Shown one piece after another: positions 57,031-64,000 of a DNA stretch of 64,000 nucleotides (position 1 is the stretch's first letter; every line of letters begins with the position of its first letter). Below the pieces are notes generated by a model. The model was not told the DNA's origin and did not search any database. It saw only the letters and a program-made list of their open reading frames with translations. The stretch is from AC-49 sp963766605 (GTDB lineage: Bacteria; Actinomycetota; Thermoleophilia; Solirubrobacterales; Solirubrobacteraceae). The position numbers and the translations under genes are program-made. The DNA lies in the NCBI GenBank assembly GCA_963766605.1, contig CAVYAT010000001.1, forward strand, positions 124,001 through 188,000, written 5' to 3'.

Positions 57031-58125
57031 ATGACGGACCTCCCCGAGCCCGAGGAACGCCCGCAGTACACGCGCTACCGCGCCCGCCCGCGGCTGTTCA
57101 AGCGCCGCGACGACGCGACCGCGTTGGCCACGATGTCGGCCTCGGCCGCCAACCAGCGACGCGGCTGGCGGCGGCTGTTCCCGCGCGGGCCGATCACCCC
57201 GGGGCGGATCATCAAATGGATCGTGTGGGCGGTGATCGGCTGGATCGTGCTCAGCGTCGTCCTGTTCGTGATCAGCGCGTCGTTCGTCCAGGACGGCATC
57301 GGCTCGGCCGCGGAGAGCACCCTGAGCAGCTCGGGCTGGACGCTGACCAGCGCCAACAACATCCTCGTGCTCGGCTCCGACGCCCGCCCGAAGGGATCGC
57401 ACGAGGGCGGCGCGAACGCCGGGCCCGCCCGCTCGGACACGATCCTGCTGCTGCGCCTTGGGGGCGGGCACTCGTCGCGGCTGTCGATCCCGCGCGACAC
57501 CGTCGTCCCGATCCCCGGGCACGGGCCCGACAAGATCAACGCGGCGTACGCGATCGGCGGCGCCGGGCTGACCGTCCAGACGATCGAGAACTACCTCCAC
57601 ATCAAGATCAACCACGTCGTCGAGATCAACTTCGCCCACTTCCCGCAGCTGATCGACGCGATGGGCGGCATCGACTACAGCGGCACGTGCGTCGTCTCGA
57701 AGATCAACGGCGGCTTCAAGAACGGCGGCTTCACGCTGCGCCTGAAGACCGGCACGCACCACATCAACGGCAAGCAGGCGCTGGCGCTGGCACGGACGCG
57801 CGAGAACCTGTGCAACCCGCGCGAGAACGACCTGTCGCGGGCGCGGCGCCAGCAGAAGATCTTCTCGGCGATGAAGTCACAGATCGCGTCGCCCGAGGGA
57901 TTCCTGCGGCTGCCATGGATTGCGTGGGAGGGTCCGCAGGCGATCCGCTCGGACATGGGCGCCGTCGACCTGGCCGGGATGTTCGGTGCAATGGCGATCG
58001 GCGGCACGCCCCCGACCGAGGTGCTGCGCCCGACCGGCGCGATCACGACGTCGCAGGGCGGCGCCGGGCTGCTCGTCTCTCCCGCGAGCCGGGCGAAGTC
58101 GGTCGCGCGGTTCTTGAGCCACTAG
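57031..58125 (+). CDS. LytR-CpsA-Psr (LCP) family ligase
   Basis: A 364-residue membrane enzyme that transfers glycopolymers (teichoic acid, arabinogalactan or capsule) onto peptidoglycan from lipid carriers. Cytoplasmic basic N-terminus, one TM helix (about 58-80), then the LCP domain (about 130-330) with the conserved RSDTILLLRL and SIPRDTVVPIPG. Catalytic Asp and Arg residues are retained. It opens the surface-glycan module and converges on the aminotransferase. Confidence 0.92.
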   Translation: MTDLPEPEERPQYTRYRARPRLFKRRDDATALATMSASAANQRRGWRRLFPRGPITPGRIIKWIVWAVIGWIVLSVVLFVISASFVQDGIGSAAESTLSSSGWTLTSANNILVLGSDARPKGSHEGGANAGPARSDTILLLRLGGGHSSRLSIPRDTVVPIPGHGPDKINAAYAIGGAGLTVQTIENYLHIKINHVVEINFAHFPQLIDAMGGIDYSGTCVVSKINGGFKNGGFTLRLKTGTHHINGKQALALARTRENLCNPRENDLSRARRQQKIFSAMKSQIASPEGFLRLPWIAWEGPQAIRSDMGAVDLAGMFGAMAIGGTPPTEVLRPTGAITTSQGGAGLLVSPASRAKSVARFLSH

Positions 58126-59225
58126 CCGCGTCGGAATCGGCGCAGACCGTCCGACACCCGCTCGACCTCCGTGTCGCTGAGCATCGCGTGGATCGGCAGC
58201 GACAGGACCTCGCCGGCCGCGGCGCGAGCCCGCGGCCACGGGCCTCCGGATGGTTCGGGGCCGAACAGCGGATGGTCGGGTAGCGCGATCGGGTAGTGGA
58301 TCAGCGTCGGGATACCGTCGGCCCGCAGCGCATCGGCGAGCGCGTCACGGTCGGCGCAGCGGACCGCGTACTTCGAGCGCACGCTGTCGCGGCCGGCGAC
58401 CACGCCGATCGGCACGACCTGCTCACCGTCGGCCAGCGCCGCGTCGTAGGCCGCCGCGATCGCGCGGCGGCGCTGCGTCCAGCCCGTGTCGAGCGTCAGC
58501 TTCTCGGTCAGCACGGCCGCCGAGCCGGTCGGCAGCTGCGAGTTGTAGCCCAGCTCGGCGATCGCACCGTCAGCGCCGCGGCCGTGCCAGCGCAGCCGCC
58601 GCACGTGGGCCTCCAGGTCGTCGTCGTCGCACACGACCGCGCCGCCGCTGCCCGGCGCGGCAAGCGTCTTCGTCGGATCAAATGAGCAGCACGCCAGAGC
58701 GCCGACCGACCCGGCGCGTCGCGCGCGCACGCTCGCGCCGAGTGACTGCGCCGCGTCGTCGATGACCGCGAGCCCGCGCTGGGCCCCGAGCGCCTCGAGC
58801 GCCACCGGATCGACCATCTGCCCGTACAGCCCGACGGCGATCACCGCTCGCGTGCGCGGCGTCACGAGGGCCTCAGCTCGGTCGAGGTCGATCAGCATGT
58901 GCTCGTCGACGTCGACGAACACCGGCGCGCCACCGGCCCGGACGACGCACGACGCGGTCGCGATGAACGACTGCGCCGGCACGAGAACCTCGTCGCCGGC
59001 ACCGACGCCGGCCGCGACGAGGGCGAAGAACAGCGCGTCGGTTCCCGAGCCGACCGCGATCGCGTGGCGGCGGCCGCAGTGGCGGGCCAGCGCCCGCTCG
59101 AAGCCCGCCACCGCGCCGCCCTGCAGCGCGCGCCCGCTGCCCAGCGCCTCGGCGATCAGCGCGCCGAAGCGCTCGCCATGCGCGGCCCATGTGCGCGCGC
59201 CGGCGAAGAACGGAACCTCGGTCAC
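58122..59225 (-). CDS. DegT/DnrJ/EryC1-family sugar aminotransferase
   Basis: A 367-residue PLP-dependent aminotransferase that makes amino sugars from NDP-keto sugars. Signature AVGSGTDALFFALVAAGVGA, the DDAAQSLGASV stretch and the PLP-lysine motif CSFDPTKTLAAPGSGG. Likely part of building a modified sugar. Overlaps the upstream epimerase gene by 4 nt (ATGA). Confidence 0.92.
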   Translation of the reverse strand: MTEVPFFAGARTWAAHGERFGALIAEALGSGRALQGGAVAGFERALARHCGRRHAIAVGSGTDALFFALVAAGVGAGDEVLVPAQSFIATASCVVRAGGAPVFVDVDEHMLIDLDRAEALVTPRTRAVIAVGLYGQMVDPVALEALGAQRGLAVIDDAAQSLGASVRARRAGSVGALACCSFDPTKTLAAPGSGGAVVCDDDDLEAHVRRLRWHGRGADGAIAELGYNSQLPTGSAAVLTEKLTLDTGWTQRRRAIAAAYDAALADGEQVVPIGVVAGRDSVRSKYAVRCADRDALADALRADGIPTLIHYPIALPDHPLFGPEPSGGPWPRARAAAGEVLSLPIHAMLSDTEVERVSDGLRRFRRG

Positions 59226-60181
59226 ATGACCCCAACCAGCTCGCCGGCCCGGTCCAGGTACTCGGCGAGCCCGTCGGCGAGGTCGTGCGCGGGTGCATAG
59301 CCGAGGATCGCCCGGGCGCGCGAGATGTCGAGCGCGCCGCGCCGCGGCTCATCGTCGCGGGCGGCCGCCGGCTCGCGACACAGGTCGACCTCGAGGCCGT
59401 GGCCGCGCACCGCCTCGATCGCGTCGTTCAGCGATCGCGCGCGGCCGGCCGTCACGTTGAACACGCAGTGGCGCGCCCGCGGGCGCAGGGTCGCGGCGGC
59501 GAGCCCGGCCGCGAGGTCACCGACCCAGGTGAAGTCCAGCCGCGTCGCCGGGTCGGCGGTCAGGCGAAGCTGGCGCCCGCTCGCGGCGGCAGCGACGAGC
59601 CGCGCCACGAAACGCCCGTTGCCGTCGCCGGGCCCGTAGACGGCCGACGGGCGCACGATCCGCCAATCCAGGCCGCTGGACCGCACGACCTGCTCGGCCT
59701 CGAGCTTGCAGCAGCCATAGCGGTTGCGCGGCGCAAGCGGCCCGTCCTCCCCCTGTGGGTCGCCGCTGAAGTCGCCGTAGACCATGCTCGACGAGACATA
59801 GGTCAACGTCGCCGCCGGCGCGCAGCGCACCACGGCGGCGGCGACGACCTCGGTGACGCCGACGATCGCTGCGTGCGCACGCTCAGGCTCGCGACTGGCG
59901 ACGCCGGCAAGCGGAAGGTTGGCGAGGTGGACGACGGCGTCGGGTGCGGTGAGGGCGACGACGGCAGCCAGCAGGCCGGCCTGCGCGGCGTCTCCGTGGT
60001 GCAGCGTCGCTCCCGGGAGCAGCTGCGCGCGGCGCCAGCGGCGTGCCTGCGTCGCCTCGTCGCCCGGCAGCAGATCGCGGTCGTCGTCGAGCACGTCCAC
60101 GCGATGGCCGTCGTCGATCAGCGCGTGCGCGAGATGCGCCCCGATGAACCCAGCCCCGCCGATCAACAGGACGCGACTCAT
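59222..60181 (-). CDS. NAD-dependent nucleotide-sugar epimerase/dehydratase
   Basis: A 319-residue extended SDR enzyme. NAD loop LIGGAGFIGAHLAHAL at the N-terminus and the catalytic YxxxK as RYGCCK with SSSMVYGD upstream. It should epimerise or dehydrate an NDP-sugar. It sits directly upstream of the aminotransferase gene, and the two read as one pathway unit. Divergent from the methyltransferase. Confidence 0.9.
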   Translation of the reverse strand: MSRVLLIGGAGFIGAHLAHALIDDGHRVDVLDDDRDLLPGDEATQARRWRRAQLLPGATLHHGDAAQAGLLAAVVALTAPDAVVHLANLPLAGVASREPERAHAAIVGVTEVVAAAVVRCAPAATLTYVSSSMVYGDFSGDPQGEDGPLAPRNRYGCCKLEAEQVVRSSGLDWRIVRPSAVYGPGDGNGRFVARLVAAAASGRQLRLTADPATRLDFTWVGDLAAGLAAATLRPRARHCVFNVTAGRARSLNDAIEAVRGHGLEVDLCREPAAARDDEPRRGALDISRARAILGYAPAHDLADGLAEYLDRAGELVGVM

Positions 60182-60210
60182 GCCGCGCGCATCATGCCAT
60201 CATCGCCGCC

Positions 60211-60828
60211 GTGACCGCCGTCGCACAGCCCGCGTCGACCGCGGGAAACGTCTACGACAAATACAACACAAACAATCCGGTGGCCCGGCGGCTGATGCGG
60301 GGCTTCTTCGCCGCGTTCGACATGCTCGTCGACGAGGCCGCGCCGGCCGACCTGCTCGAGGTCGGCTGCGGTGAGGGCATCGTCACCGAACGGGTCGCCA
60401 AACGGCTCGGGAGACAGGCGCGCGTCGTCGGCCTCGACCTCGACGTGCCGCAGCTGCGCACCGCGTGGGAGCGGCGCGAGGGCCCGGCCTTTGTCACCGG
60501 CGACGCCCACGATCTGCCGTTCGCCGACCACGAGTTCGACGTCGTCGCGCTAGTCGAGTCGCTCCAGCTGATCGCCGACCCACAGCGTGCGCTCGCCGAG
60601 GCGACGCGGGTCGCGCGGCGCGGGTTGCTCGTCACGGCGCCGCGCGAGCCGCTGTGGCGGGTTCTCAACGTCGCGCGGGGCGCGTACGTGCGCTCGCTCG
60701 GCAACACCCCTGGCCAGGTGCATCACTTCTCGCGCGCCGGGCTGGTGGCGGCGCTGGCGCCCCACGGGCACGTCACCCACGTGCGGACCCCGGTGCCGTG
60801 GACGCTGGCGCTCGTCCGGCTTGGCTGA
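60211..60828 (+). CDS. Class I SAM methyltransferase
   Basis: A 205-residue methyltransferase. Motif I DLLEVGCGEGIVTERVAKRL (about 49-68) and FVTGDAHDLPFADHEFDVV (about 93-111) are typical, with a C-terminal FSRAGLVAALAPHG. GTG 60211 start. It overlaps the next, polytopic membrane gene by 31 nt. A sugar or lipid-carrier substrate fits the neighbours but is inferred. Confidence 0.85.
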   Translation: MTAVAQPASTAGNVYDKYNTNNPVARRLMRGFFAAFDMLVDEAAPADLLEVGCGEGIVTERVAKRLGRQARVVGLDLDVPQLRTAWERREGPAFVTGDAHDLPFADHEFDVVALVESLQLIADPQRALAEATRVARRGLLVTAPREPLWRVLNVARGAYVRSLGNTPGQVHHFSRAGLVAALAPHGHVTHVRTPVPWTLALVRLG

Positions 60829-62282
60829 GGCGCGCCGAACTCGGCGCCCTGGCCGCGGTCTCGCTGCTCGCCCTGGCCGGCTGGCTGCTCGCCCACGTGC
60901 TGCCGACCTACGACTCGCTGTCGTCGCTGGTCTGGGGCCGCGAGATCCTCCACGGCACCGTGCCCGGCTTTGCGGCGCCCGGCGCGCCGACCGAGCACCC
61001 GCTGTGGCTCGCGGTCTCGACCGTCCTGGCCATCTTCGGCCACACGGGTGCGCGGTTGATGACGCTGCTGAGCGTCGCGCTGTTCGTCGCGCTTATCGCC
61101 GGCGTGTACGTGCTCGGGCGCACGGTCTTCGGCTGGATCGCCGGCGCGGTCGCCGCGGCCGTGCTGATGACGCGCCTGGACTTCGACTTCTGGGCGGCGT
61201 TCGCGTTCGTCGATGTGCCGTTCCTGGCCGCGATCGTGTGGGCGGCGGCGTTCGAGGCCCAGCGCCCGCGGCGCGGCGGGATGGTCTGGGCGCTGCTGAT
61301 CGTCGCCGGCCTGCTGCGACCCGAGGGCTGGCTGTTCGCCGGCGCCTACGGCGTGTGGATGGGCTGGCACGCGAGCGCCCGGGAGCGGCTGCGAATCCTC
61401 GCACTCGTCGCCGCGGCACCGGTCCTGTGGGCCCTCGTCGACCTGATCGTCACCGGCGACCCGACGTTCTCGCTGACCTATACGCAGACCGCCGCGGGTG
61501 ACCTGCGCCGCACCATCGGCGTCGCCCACATTCCGGGAGCGACGAGGGAGATGTTCGACGAGGTGCTCAAGGTCCCGGTCGCGATCGCGGGCGCGATCGG
61601 CCTCGGCGTCGCGATCGCCGACCACCGCCGGCGACTGGGCGTGCTGCGCATGCCGCTGGCGATGCTCGCCCTCGGCCTCGCCAGCTTCGGCGCCGTGTTG
61701 GCGGCCGGCGTCTCCCAGGTCAACCGCTACGGGGCGACGGCGGCGATCGCGTTACTGCTGTTCGCCGCCGCGCTCGTGGCGCGGCTGCTGCGCCGGCCGA
61801 CGAGCGCCGCCGGCTGGGCGGTGTCGGCGGTGACGGTCGCGATCGTGATCGGCGCCGTCGTCTGGTCGCTGCCGCGCCTGCACCCGCGCCACGCGGTCTC
61901 CGAGATCGCGTTTCGCGGCGCCGTCGAGGGCGACCTGCGCCGCGTGCTCGACACGCCCGAGTTTCGCCGCGGGCGCGCCTGCGGGCCGGTGATCGTCCCG
62001 AGCCACAAGCTCGTGCCGCTCGTGCGCTGGCTGCTGGGCGCACCCGAGTCCGACGTCATCGCGCGCACCAACCTGCACGGCCGGGGCGCGCTCCAGGGCT
62101 CGATCCACGGCGTCGCGCTGATGGAGCTGGGCTTCCGGCTCAGCTTCGACCCGGCCTACGGGCCGTATGCGTCCAAGCCCGAGGAATACCCGCTGTACAG
62201 CACCGTCCCGCCGCCGGGCTACGACTGGGTCGGGCGCACGAAGCGGTTCGCCGTCTACGTCAGCTGCCCGGGCGAGGCGTAG
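60798..62282 (+). CDS. Polytopic GT-C-like membrane glycosyltransferase
   Basis: A 494-residue membrane protein with about ten TM helices (residues 10-370) and a soluble C-terminal domain of about 110 residues. Early loop LPTYDSLSSLVWGREI has the Asp expected of GT-C enzymes, with PTEHPLW after it. GT-C enzymes use polyprenyl-linked sugars. GTG 60798 starts it inside the methyltransferase gene. Likely adds a sugar at the cell surface; donor unknown. Confidence 0.7.
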   Translation: MDAGARPAWLRRAELGALAAVSLLALAGWLLAHVLPTYDSLSSLVWGREILHGTVPGFAAPGAPTEHPLWLAVSTVLAIFGHTGARLMTLLSVALFVALIAGVYVLGRTVFGWIAGAVAAAVLMTRLDFDFWAAFAFVDVPFLAAIVWAAAFEAQRPRRGGMVWALLIVAGLLRPEGWLFAGAYGVWMGWHASARERLRILALVAAAPVLWALVDLIVTGDPTFSLTYTQTAAGDLRRTIGVAHIPGATREMFDEVLKVPVAIAGAIGLGVAIADHRRRLGVLRMPLAMLALGLASFGAVLAAGVSQVNRYGATAAIALLLFAAALVARLLRRPTSAAGWAVSAVTVAIVIGAVVWSLPRLHPRHAVSEIAFRGAVEGDLRRVLDTPEFRRGRACGPVIVPSHKLVPLVRWLLGAPESDVIARTNLHGRGALQGSIHGVALMELGFRLSFDPAYGPYASKPEEYPLYSTVPPPGYDWVGRTKRFAVYVSCPGEA

Positions 62283-62919
62283 CGCCGAGCAGCCGCCCCA
62301 GCTCGTCCGTCGTTCGCACCAGGTCGTCGGCCCCAGCCTCGCGCAGCTCGTCCTCGGAGCCGATGCCCCACAGCACGCCGATCGCACGCAGCCCGTGGGC
62401 GTGGGCGGCGACGACGTCGTACTTGCGATCACCCACCATGACCGGGCGCGACCCGGCCGGCAGCTCGCCCAGCGCGCGCCCGACCGTCACGGACTTGGGC
62501 TCGTCGATCGCGCCGAGCTCCGGGCCGACGACGGCTCCGAAGAACGGTCGCAGGCCCAGTGCCTCCAGCAGCGGCTCGGCCAGTGCGCGCGACTTGGACG
62601 TCGCGACGACCAGCGCCGAGCGCCTGCTGAGGCGTTCCAGCAGATCCGGGATGCCAGGGAACACGATCGTCTCGGCGGGGCCGAGCGCTCGCGTTCGCTC
62701 GCGATAGGCATCGACGCAGGGCTGGACGAGCGACGGTTGCGCGCCCAGCGTCGCGAACGTGCTGTGCAGCGGCGGACCGAGGTAGCGATGGAGCTCCTCC
62801 TCGGGCCGGGCGGGCAGGCCGTGGGCCACGAGCGCGCTGTTGACGCCCCGGGCGAACGGCACCCGCGAGTCGACGAGCACGCCGTCGAGATCGAACAGCA
62901 CCGCCGCGGGCTCGGTCAC
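62260..62919 (-). CDS. HAD phosphatase (phosphoglycolate phosphatase-like)
   Basis: A 219-residue HAD hydrolase with an intact motif I, VLFDLDGVLVDSRVPF, Thr/Ser motif II region (VVATSKSRALAEPLL) and motif IV VMVGDRKYDVVAAHAHG. Length and layout fit Gph/PpaX-type phosphatases. GTG 62919 starts it 3 nt before the FmdB gene's stop side. Its 3' end overlaps the convergent membrane gene by 23 nt. Confidence 0.88.
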   Translation of the reverse strand: MTEPAAVLFDLDGVLVDSRVPFARGVNSALVAHGLPARPEEELHRYLGPPLHSTFATLGAQPSLVQPCVDAYRERTRALGPAETIVFPGIPDLLERLSRRSALVVATSKSRALAEPLLEALGLRPFFGAVVGPELGAIDEPKSVTVGRALGELPAGSRPVMVGDRKYDVVAAHAHGLRAIGVLWGIGSEDELREAGADDLVRTTDELGRLLGATPRPGS

Positions 62920-62921
62920 CG

Positions 62922-63275
62922 CTACTTCGATGCCGGCTTGCTCGTCCCCGACCCGGTGCCCGACGCCGGCTTCTTCTCCTTGGCCGCCGGCTTGTCGGCC
63001 GGCTTGGCGTCCTTCTTGTCCGAGGACGATGACGAGCTGTCGGAGATCGCACCGGACTTGGCCGAGGCGTCGGCCGTCTCCTTCTCCCGTGCGCGCTTCT
63101 TGGTCCCGTAGTCGGTGTTGTAGAAGCCCTTGCCCTTGAAGTGCACGGCGACAGGGTGAAAGACGCGCTGCACCTCGGCGCCGCAGCGCGGGCACACGGT
63201 GACCGGGTCGTCGATCATGCGCTGGACCACCTCGAAGGTGTGGCCCTTCTTGCAGCGGTACTCGTACGTCGGCAT
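62922..63275 (-). CDS. FmdB-type zinc ribbon protein
   Basis: A 117-residue small zinc-ribbon protein. MPTYEYRCKKGHTFEVVQRM and CPRCGAEVQRVFHPVAVHFKG match FmdB/CxxC-CxxC regulatory proteins. A Ser/Lys/Asp-rich disordered tail (about 65-117) follows. FmdB may regulate amidase genes but its role in most bacteria is open. Divergent from glyS with 28 nt between starts. Confidence 0.88.
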   Translation of the reverse strand: MPTYEYRCKKGHTFEVVQRMIDDPVTVCPRCGAEVQRVFHPVAVHFKGKGFYNTDYGTKKRAREKETADASAKSGAISDSSSSSSDKKDAKPADKPAAKEKKPASGTGSGTSKPASK

Positions 63276-63303
63276 ATCGGTCTGGCAGGGTACCGTGCCG
63301 ACG

Positions 63304-64000
63304 ATGGCCGCTGATCTCGTGACCATGGACAAGATCGTCGCCCTATGCAAGCGGCGCGGCTTCGTGTTCCCCAGCTCGGAGATCTACGGTGGCGTCGGAT
63401 CGACCTACGACTTCGGCCACTACGGCGTGCTGCTCAAGCAGAACGTCAAGAACCAGTGGTGGCGCGCGATGCTCCAGGAGCGCGACGACATCGTCGCGCT
63501 GGACTCGGCGATCATCCAGCACCCGCGGGTCTGGGAGGCGAGCGGCCACCTGGCCGGCTTCACCGACCCGCTCGTCGACTGCCGGGCATGCAAGCACCGC
63601 TTCCGCGAGGACCATCTCGCCGACAGCCAGTGCCCGCTCAAGCCGTCGATGCATCCAGGCGAGTTCGAGAAGTGCGACCTGACGACGCCGCGCGCGTTCA
63701 ACCTGATGTTCAAGACGACGATCGGGCCGGTCGAGGAGGAGGGCTCGGTCGCGTACCTGCGGCCCGAGACGGCGCAGGGGATCTTCATCAACTTCAAGAA
63801 CGTCCTGCAGTTCGCCCGCAAGAAGCCGCCGTTCGGGATCGCCCAGATCGGCAAGTCGTTTCGCAACGAGATCACGCCCGGCAACTTCATCTTCCGCACG
63901 CGCGAGTTCGAGCAGATGGAGATGGAGTTCTTCGTGCCGCCCGACGAGTCGCAGCAGTGGTTCGAGCACTGGCTCAAGGAGCGTTTCGACTGGTACATCG
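63304..64000 (+). CDS. glyS: Glycyl-tRNA synthetase (partial, runs off window)
   Basis: The N-terminal 232 residues of a dimeric class II GlyRS. ATG 63304, then VFPSSEIYGGVGSTYDFGHY, GFTDPLVDCRACKHRFREDH with the insertion, motif 2 region LRPETAQGIFINFKNV and FRNEITPGNFIFRTREFEQM. The reading frame is open to the edge. Confidence 0.96.
   Translation, partial: MAADLVTMDKIVALCKRRGFVFPSSEIYGGVGSTYDFGHYGVLLKQNVKNQWWRAMLQERDDIVALDSAIIQHPRVWEASGHLAGFTDPLVDCRACKHRFREDHLADSQCPLKPSMHPGEFEKCDLTTPRAFNLMFKTTIGPVEEEGSVAYLRPETAQGIFINFKNVLQFARKKPPFGIAQIGKSFRNEITPGNFIFRTREFEQMEMEFFVPPDESQQWFEHWLKERFDWYI

Overview
This 64-kb window is dense, high-GC chromosomal DNA. Gene content and order point to an actinobacterium of the Thermoleophilia (Solirubrobacter/Conexibacter-like). 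It combines actinobacterial families (LCP ligase, DUF4235, an IlvG that resembles the mycobacterial enzyme as I remember it) with csrA and housekeeping trains such as mfd-foldase-mazG-eno-ftsB and metG-tatD-rsmA-ispE. This placement is inferred from protein families, not from rRNA. There is no rRNA, CRISPR array, recognisable insertion sequence or phage module. Two tRNAs are present: Leu(UAA) and Gln(UUG).

Layout. 1-4.6 kb: an HxlR-type regulator, a small unknown protein, a quinone-reductase-like enzyme, and a coupled VAO-family flavin oxidase plus zinc alcohol dehydrogenase that could oxidise an aromatic alcohol in two steps. 4.6-6.4 kb: an almost gene-free stretch with four strong inverted repeats. 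6.4-13.5 kb: a secreted protein with a possible CsgG-like domain, msrA, ppx, a candidate structured RNA with its own terminator, ilvG and a membrane class III nucleotidyl cyclase. 13.7-23.7 kb: a second HxlR regulator, tRNA-Leu, a sigma factor fused to zinc-finger, membrane and Pro/Thr segments, a metallo-hydrolase/Lrp-sensor pair, a zinc-ribbon pseudo-rhomboid, YbdK, a DUF2090 protein, a thermonuclease and csrA. 23.4-32.9 kb: the minus-strand housekeeping operons rplY-pth-methyltransferase and mfd-foldase-mazG-eno-ftsB. 32.9-43.8 kb: a secreted GH2 hydrolase, a HipA-like kinase with DUF3037, a PKD surface protein, and a Pit phosphate transporter coupled to a small membrane protein and a catalytically degenerate HAD protein. 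43.3-46.2 kb: glmU-prs with two appended DUF genes. 46.2-51 kb: tRNA-Gln, an HNH endonuclease whose start codon lies inside a perfect LexA-type SOS box, an MTAP-family phosphorylase, a calcium-binding-repeat surface protein and a PucR regulator. 51-56 kb: translationally coupled metG-tatD-rsmA-ispE, with rsmI upstream. 56-62.9 kb: ROK glucokinase, LCP ligase, sugar aminotransferase, epimerase, methyltransferase and a polytopic GT-C-like protein, together resembling a surface-glycan module. 62.3-64 kb: HAD phosphatase, FmdB zinc ribbon and the 5' part of glyS.

The observations most worth following are the SOS box on the HNH gene next to tRNA-Gln, the structured RNA between ppx and ilvG, the sigma/anti-sigma fusion, the pseudo-rhomboid and the pseudo-HAD protein tied to phosphate transport.
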